Assembly (NCBI RefSeq): GCF_008386395.1
Contig: NZ_CP043761.1
Span: 6,138,001-6,202,000, forward strand
DNA length: 64,000 bases
Direction of reading: 5' to 3'
Source of the DNA: Paenibacillus sp. 37
GTDB taxonomy: Bacteria; Bacillota; Bacilli; Paenibacillales; Paenibacillaceae
How positions within the stretch are numbered: the first letter of the stretch is position 1; each line of letters opens with the position of its first letter. The notes below the pieces were generated by a model. The model had not been told where the DNA came from and did no database searches. It saw only the letters and a program-made list of their open reading frames with translations. Both the position numbers and the translations under genes were made by a program. Positions 60,233 to 64,000 of the stretch are shown here, one piece after another.

Positions 60233-61531
60233 CTATTTATTGATAAAACCTTTGTAGTGGCGTTTGATCAATTGGCTTTCGATTTGCTTCATCGTATCCA
60301 GCGCAACACCGATAACGATCAGGAGGGATGTTCCTCCAATTTGCGCAGATTGAGGCAAACCAGAAAGTGCCCCTAAGAATACAGGCAGAACGGAAATGAC
60401 TGCCAAGAAGATGGCTCCGGCCATTGTCAAACGAGTCATGACACGGGTCAGATATTTCTCGGTTGCTTTACCCGGGCGAATGCCTGGGATGTAACCGCCG
60501 TTCTTTTTCATATTGTCAGCCATCTGCTGTGGATTCATCTGTACAAAAGTATAGAAGAATGTGAAACCGAAAATCATCACGACATACAGCAACATACCAA
60601 GAGGTTTGTGTGTAGTCAGATTCTGTCCGATCCACTGTGCCCAGAGGCGATCTGCCCAGAAGTTGGCGATGATCGTTGGGAACATCAACAGCGATGAAGC
60701 AAAGATGACAGGGATAACACCTGCTGCATTAATTTTCAGCGGGATATGTGTATTCTGTCCACCGTACATTTTGTTACCTACGACACGTTTAGCGTACTGT
60801 ACCGGAATCTTCCGAATCGCCTGCTGAATGTAAATGACCCCTATGATGATCAACACAATAACAATTGCGATGATAACACCTTTAAGAATATTCATAAACA
60901 GTTGGTCAGGTTGAATGAAGTCAGATTCGATCGTTTGTTTGATAATGTTAGGCACCGTAGATAGGATACCCGCAAAGATCAAGATCGAAATTCCGTTTCC
61001 TATGCCCTTCTCGGTGATCTGCTCACCAAGCCACATCAGGAATGAAGTACCGGCCGTAAGTACAATCGCAATCAAGATATAATCTGCAAATGTAGCGTTA
61101 GGCACCATCTCTGTATTGTACAAGCGGTTGAATCCGATCGACGTACCAAACGCTTGAATCAATGCCAGCCCGATGGTTAAATAACGGGTCAACTGTGCAG
61201 ATTTCTTCTTACCTTGTTCGCCTTGCTTTGCCCACTCCGCTAATTTAGGAATAACGTCCATGGAAAGCAACTGTACTATGATAGACGCAGTGATGTAAGG
61301 CACGATCCCGAGCGCAAATATCGAGAACTGGAAGAGCGCTCCACCCGAGAACGTATTGAGAAGTCCAAAAACTTCTTTACCCGCAGAATTTGTCGCTTCG
61401 AACACATCTTTGTTAACTCCCGGTACGGGGACAAAGGAGCCGATGCGGTAAATGATCAGTACAAAAAGGGTAAATAATACCCTTTTGCGCAGATCTTCAA
61501 CCCGCCAGATATTCTTTAGGGTCTTGAACAT
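60233..61531 (-). CDS. secY: Protein translocase subunit SecY
   Basis: A 432-residue, ten-helix channel of the Sec translocon. It begins [22 protein letters not shown]; the plug region PVPGVNKDVF, GNGISILIFAGIL and the cytoplasmic loop PGIRPGKATEKYL are family marks. Its ATG overlaps the rplO stop by one base (TAATG), giving coupled translation. Confidence 0.98.
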   Translation of the reverse strand: MFKTLKNIWRVEDLRKRVLFTLFVLIIYRIGSFVPVPGVNKDVFEATNSAGKEVFGLLNTFSGGALFQFSIFALGIVPYITASIIVQLLSMDVIPKLAEWAKQGEQGKKKSAQLTRYLTIGLALIQAFGTSIGFNRLYNTEMVPNATFADYILIAIVLTAGTSFLMWLGEQITEKGIGNGISILIFAGILSTVPNIIKQTIESDFIQPDQLFMNILKGVIIAIVIVLIIIGVIYIQQAIRKIPVQYAKRVVGNKMYGGQNTHIPLKINAAGVIPVIFASSLLMFPTIIANFWADRLWAQWIGQNLTTHKPLGMLLYVVMIFGFTFFYTFVQMNPQQMADNMKKNGGYIPGIRPGKATEKYLTRVMTRLTMAGAIFLAVISVLPVFLGALSGLPQSAQIGGTSLLIVIGVALDTMKQIESQLIKRHYKGFINK

Positions 61532-61971
61532 TAAATCACCTCAGTTGTACCGCCGGCAGCTTCAATTTTCTCAATAGCAGATTGAGAAAACTTGTTAGCT
61601 TTAACAGTCAGCTTCACAGTGACATCACCGTTACCCAGGATTTTGATTCCGGATTTAGCGTTTTTAACTACGCCGTTCGTCATCAAGAATTCTGGAGTTA
61701 CTTCAGTACCCGCAGCAAAACTGTTCAGGTCTTCAGTATTCACAACTGCATATTCTTTGCGAGTTGGGTTTACAAAACCACGTTTTGGCAAGCGACGATA
61801 CAATGGATTTTGTCCACCTTCGAAGCCTGGACGTACTCCACCGCCAGAACGAGAATTTTGTCCTTTGTGACCGCGACCTGATGTTTTACCTGTACCACTA
61901 CTTGGACCGCGACCAACACGTTTGCGTTCTTTGCGGGATCCAGGAGATGGTGAAAGCTCATGTAACTTCAT
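61531..61971 (-). CDS. rplO: 50S ribosomal protein L15
   Basis: 146 residues from the ATG at 61971 ([20 protein letters not shown]); the GTG four codons upstream is too close to the AAGGAG to be the start. [19 protein letters not shown] is the glycine-rich, arginine-rich family motif. It is coupled to secY. Confidence 0.97.
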   Translation of the reverse strand: MKLHELSPSPGSRKERKRVGRGPSSGTGKTSGRGHKGQNSRSGGGVRPGFEGGQNPLYRRLPKRGFVNPTRKEYAVVNTEDLNSFAAGTEVTPEFLMTNGVVKNAKSGIKILGNGDVTVKLTVKANKFSQSAIEKIEAAGGTTEVI

Positions 61972-62014
61972 CGTTCGTTGCACCTCCTTAAAGATTTGTG
62001 GGATTAACCCGTTA

Positions 62015-62200
62015 TTAAGCTTCTACTTCTTTAACAGCAACCAAGTGGCTTACTTTGTTAATCATACCACGGATGGCAGGATTATCGTTTTGTACCACTT
62101 TGCTATTGATTTTGCGCAAACCCAATGTTTTCACAGTTGTTCTTTGCGTCTCCGGACGTCCGATCAAGCTGCGGACGAGGGTAATTTCTAATTTAGCCAT
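62015..62200 (-). CDS. rpmD: 50S ribosomal protein L30
   Basis: 61 residues, starting [20 protein letters not shown] at 62200 with a good AGGAGGG site; a longer in-frame version runs into rpsE. It contains the family [12 protein letters not shown] and [15 protein letters not shown] segments. It lies between rpsE and rplO. Confidence 0.97.
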   Translation of the reverse strand: MAKLEITLVRSLIGRPETQRTTVKTLGLRKINSKVVQNDNPAIRGMINKVSHLVAVKEVEA

Positions 62201-62213
62201 GAGAATTCCCTCC

Positions 62214-62711
62214 TTAACCCAGAAGCTCTTCGACGGATTTTCCGCGCAGTTTAGCCACGTCTTCAGCACGCTTCAAACGGGACAAACCTTCCAAAGTCGC
62301 ATTGACCATGTTCATGGAATTCGAAGAACCCAGAGATTTTGTCAAAATGTCACCTACACCAGCAAGTTCGAGAACCGCACGTACAGGACCACCAGCGATA
62401 ACACCAGTACCTTCAGATGCTGGTTTTAACAGCACGCGTCCTGCGCCGAACTTACCTGTTACCAAGTGAGGAATCGATGTTCCTACGAGTGGAACGTGTA
62501 CAAGGTTTTTCTTAGCGTCTTCAATACCTTTGCGAATTGCATCAGGTACTTCGCCCGCTTTACCGATACCAGCTCCAACCCAGCCGTTGCCGTCGCCGAC
62601 TACAACCAGTGCGCTAAAGCTGAAACGGCGTCCGCCTTTTACTACTTTAGCTACGCGATTAATATTTACAACTCTTTCAGTCAGTTCCAAAGTATTCGGA
62701 TCTACACGCAA
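62214..62711 (-). CDS. rpsE: 30S ribosomal protein S5
   Basis: 165 residues. The start is TTG with AAGGAGG seven bases upstream. The S5 double-stranded-RNA-binding segment is seen in [24 protein letters not shown], and [23 protein letters not shown] follows. These regions are where spectinomycin-resistance and ram mutations fall in other bacteria. Confidence 0.98.
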   Translation of the reverse strand: MRVDPNTLELTERVVNINRVAKVVKGGRRFSFSALVVVGDGNGWVGAGIGKAGEVPDAIRKGIEDAKKNLVHVPLVGTSIPHLVTGKFGAGRVLLKPASEGTGVIAGGPVRAVLELAGVGDILTKSLGSSNSMNMVNATLEGLSRLKRAEDVAKLRGKSVEELLG

Positions 62712-62738
62712 GTCGTTAACCTCCTTTTGAAAAATATC

Positions 62739-63107
62739 TTAAAACTCAAGTCCTGCTTCACGAGCCGCTTCAGCCAATGCTGCGATACGACCATGGTACA
62801 GATAACCGCTACGGTCAAATACGATGTTGGAAACACCTTTGTCTTTAGCACGTTTAGCAACGAGTTCGCCAACTTTACGAGCTGATTCAACAGATGCACC
62901 ATTTTTGATGTCAGTGCTCAATTCTTTGTCTACGGTAGACGCGGAAGCGATTGTTACACCAGCAACATCATCGATGATTTGAGCATACATATGTTTACCA
63001 GAACGGAATACGTTCAAACGAGGACGTGCTGCCGTTCCTTGGATTTTCTTACGAACACGAAGGTGTCTTTTCAGACGAGCCTTATTTTTATCTGGTTTCG
63101 TAATCAT
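62739..63107 (-). CDS. rplR: 50S ribosomal protein L18
   Basis: 122 residues, starting [21 protein letters not shown] and ending [16 protein letters not shown]. It binds 5S r[23 protein letters not shown] is the conserved core. It lies between rplF and rpsE. Confidence 0.98.
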   Translation of the reverse strand: MITKPDKNKARLKRHLRVRKKIQGTAARPRLNVFRSGKHMYAQIIDDVAGVTIASASTVDKELSTDIKNGASVESARKVGELVAKRAKDKGVSNIVFDRSGYLYHGRIAALAEAAREAGLEF

Positions 63108-63224
63108 CTCAAAGATTCACTCCTTTCAGGTTACCTCGCTGGCTTCAAAGCAGAAGCCACGGGGTATATTAGAAACACACGAAGCAAGCAAGCCGAAAGC
63201 CGCGCAAAGGCGGTAAGAGAAATC

Positions 63225-63767
63225 TTATTTCTTCTTACCGGCTTTACCTTCCTTACGGATGATACGCTCGCCTTCATATTTAATACCTTTACCTTTGTAC
63301 GGCTCAGGTTCACGTACGGAACGGATTTTAGCAGCGTAAGCACCTACACGCTCTTTGTCAATTCCGCGAACGATGATTTTTGTATTCGAAGGTACTTCGA
63401 ATTCGATTCCCGCTTCCGGTGTAATTTCAACCGGGTGAGAGTAACCAACGTTCAGAACGATTTTATCTCCGGATTTGCTTGCACGATATCCGACCCCAAC
63501 CAATTCCAGAGATTTCGCGAATCCTTCAGTAACGCCGCTCACCATATTGTTTACAACGCTACGCGTTGTGCCGTGCAAAGAACGGTGAGTTTTGTTATCG
63601 GAAGGACGCACAACTGTGATTTCGTTATTTTCAACTGTAACCTTCATGTCTTTATGAAGCTCACGAGTCAAAGTTCCTTTAGGTCCTTTTACCGTAATAA
63701 CGGTGTTGTCCAGGGTGATGTCTACACCACTTGGTACTGTGATTGGTTTGCGACCAATACGAGACAT
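63225..63767 (-). CDS. rplF: 50S ribosomal protein L6
   Basis: 180 residues from the ATG at 63767 ([20 protein letters not shown]), with AGGAGG nine bases upstream; the GTG three codons earlier is too close to that site. The C-terminal [23 protein letters not shown] is the conserved rRNA-binding end. Confidence 0.97.
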   Translation of the reverse strand: MSRIGRKPITVPSGVDITLDNTVITVKGPKGTLTRELHKDMKVTVENNEITVVRPSDNKTHRSLHGTTRSVVNNMVSGVTEGFAKSLELVGVGYRASKSGDKIVLNVGYSHPVEITPEAGIEFEVPSNTKIIVRGIDKERVGAYAAKIRSVREPEPYKGKGIKYEGERIIRKEGKAGKKK

Positions 63768-63797
63768 ATGTTGCACCTCCTATCTTGTGACGTTATA

Positions 63798-64000
63798 TTA
63801 CCAAACGTAGCAAACGACTTCTCCGCCGGATTTCGATTGACGAGCTTCTTTGTCCGTCATGATACCTTTAGATGTCGAGATGATCGCGATTCCCAGGCCA
63901 CCAAGTACACGAGGTACTTCGTTGCTTTTCGTGTAAACACGAAGACCAGGTTTACTGATTCTTTTCAGACCAGTGATAACGCGCTCGTTATTTTGACCGT
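63798..64000 (-). CDS. rpsH: 30S ribosomal protein S8 (C-terminal part, cut by window edge)
   Basis: The last 67 or so residues of S8, ending [22 protein letters not shown], with the preceding [12 protein letters not shown] typical of the family. The start is beyond the right edge. It lies directly upstream of rplF, as expected in the spc operon. Confidence 0.95.
   Translation of the reverse strand, partial: GQNNERVITGLKRISKPGLRVYTKSNEVPRVLGGLGIAIISTSKGIMTDKEARQSKSGGEVVCYVW

Overview
The window comes from a Gram-positive, endospore-forming Paenibacillus-like bacterium, probably close to P. polymyxa. It holds a polymyxin-type lipopeptide synthetase, sporulation and germination genes (spoIIM-like, pdaB, kbaA, gerD, cwlD), a glmS ribozyme downstream of cdaA-cdaR-glmM, a sigW-rsiW pair and the S10/spc/alpha ribosomal-protein cluster. 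Almost everything except pdaB, gerD and one small secreted-protein gene lies on the minus strand.

Positions 1-25,173 are a polymyxin-type locus that is visibly more GC-rich than the rest. Read 5' to 3' on the minus strand the order is ectB, pmxA, pmxB, pmxC, pmxD, pmxE (cut by the window edge). Adenylation-pocket residues read by eye give an aromatic or bulky hydrophobic residue followed by an epimerase (position 6), Leu/Ile (7), 2,4-diaminobutyrate (8), 2,4-diaminobutyrate (9) in PmxA, and Thr (10) plus a thioesterase in PmxB. That matches the second half of polymyxin exactly. PmxC and PmxD are ABC exporters. The visible part of PmxE is its N-terminal, probably lipoinitiating, condensation domain. 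EctB makes the diaminobutyrate that the synthetase uses.

Positions 25,174-26,317 are an AT-rich, gene-poor junction with a good plus-strand promoter that leads to no recognisable gene. Positions 26,318-38,300 hold chromosomal genes: glmS with a complete ribozyme leader and promoter, glmM, cdaR, cdaA (c-di-AMP synthesis and cell-wall precursor supply), rsiW-sigW (envelope-stress sigma factor), ppc, and a small protein with a WGxxGxxG-type C-terminal signal.

Positions 38,441-45,270 are one rRNA operon on the minus strand with tandem promoters: 16S, an extra 5S, tRNA-Ile, tRNA-Ala, 23S, 5S, then eleven tRNAs. The 5S copy in the 16S-23S spacer is unusual.

Positions 45,398-50,936 hold a small conserved protein, spoIIM-like, pdaB, kbaA, gerD, salA and cwlD, the same neighbourhood seen in Bacillus. 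Positions 51,005-52,914 are sat-cysH (sulfate activation and APS reduction). Positions 53,629-64,000 are the ribosomal superoperon read backwards: rpsI, rplM, truA, rplQ, rpoA, rpsK, rpsM, rpmJ, infA, a KOW protein, map, adk, secY, rplO, rpmD, rpsE, rplR, rplF, rpsH (cut).
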